This document shows, piece after piece, positions 63,850 through 64,000 of a DNA stretch of 64,000 bases. Origin of the DNA: Lentimicrobium sp. GTDB lineage: Bacteria > Bacteroidota > Bacteroidia > Bacteroidales > Lentimicrobiaceae. A program made the position numbers and the translations under genes. Each line of letters begins with the position of its first letter. Within the stretch, counting starts at the first letter, position 1. The notes under the pieces are model-generated. The model searched no databases. It was given only the letters and a program-made list of their open reading frames with translations, and had not been told where the DNA came from. The DNA is taken from NCBI GenBank assembly GCA_023957275.1, contig JAMLHF010000009.1:1-64000 (forward strand). The letters are read 5' to 3'.

Positions 63850-64000
63850 GGAAAAATACAGATACCCGGCTAATTTATTCCCTGATTGGCCGATGAATAC
63901 TTCAGGCCTGACAATGCCGGCTCAGGGAAAATTATAATCAGCGTGTGGTTCTGCAGAAAAAAGGAAACGGTTTATTTACTGAGTTTTGGGGTCGATTCAA

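Overview
The window reads as ordinary chromosome of a Bacteroidota member, most likely a Bacteroidales/Marinilabiliales-type organism. The evidence is a complete core type IX secretion (gliding) locus (porP-gldK-gldL-gldM-gldN), two large secreted proteins with T9SS-type C-terminal sorting domains, several families largely confined to the phylum (DUF4919, DUF4468, DUF2723, GYDIA-type GHMP kinase, Bacteroidota-type LptE), and repeated -7 boxes of the form TAnnTTTG in front of genes. These boxes often decide which start codon is real. No rRNA, tRNA, CRISPR array, prophage or insertion sequence was recognised.

Layout. 1-5.5 kb: an SDR epimerase and the two methylmalonyl-CoA mutase subunits (mutA, mutB), with octamer repeat arrays (TTGAATCY) at the window edge and between mutA and mutB. 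5.5-6.55 kb: a gene-free island of palindromic repeats, a 131-bp tandem duplication and a 22-bp minisatellite. 6.5-12.2 kb: DUF4838 protein, PPK2 polyphosphate kinase, a GNAT/PLP-racemase gene pair and a DEDDh exonuclease. 12.6-18.7 kb: poorly characterised proteins, including a LamG-SH3 membrane protein followed by a 1007-residue protein that joins five 46-residue repeats, TPRs and two CbxX-type AAA+ ATPase domains. 18.7-24.2 kb: PP1-like phosphatase, phosphoglycerate mutase, DUF2723 membrane protein, polysaccharide deacetylase. 24.6-31.7 kb: a HigBA-like toxin-antitoxin pair, two T9SS cargo proteins (CotH kinase-like, M1 peptidase) and an Ig-like lipoprotein. 31.7-38.3 kb: ArsR regulator, adenine deaminase and a compact mevalonate-pathway cluster (HMG-CoA reductase, two GHMP kinases, diphosphomevalonate decarboxylase). 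38.6-46.4 kb: nucleotidase, DUF4468, groESL, and a sigma-54 activator-lptE-TPR-secG operon. 46.9-51.9 kb: pheT and recG. 52-58 kb: the T9SS operon. 58-63.8 kb: two tandem YitT paralogues, then M23 peptidase-dxr-rseP.

How it fits together. The T9SS locus would export the CotH and M1 proteins encoded 25 kb away. MutAB points to propionate/succinate interconversion. Mevalonate-pathway genes and dxr (the committed MEP-pathway enzyme) lie in the same 30-kb stretch, which raises the question of two isoprenoid routes in one genome. The least explained coding content is the 13.9-18.7 kb pair (LamG-SH3 membrane protein plus repeat-TPR-AAA-AAA protein). The most unusual non-coding content is the set of octamer arrays, one of which ends six bases before the mutB start codon.
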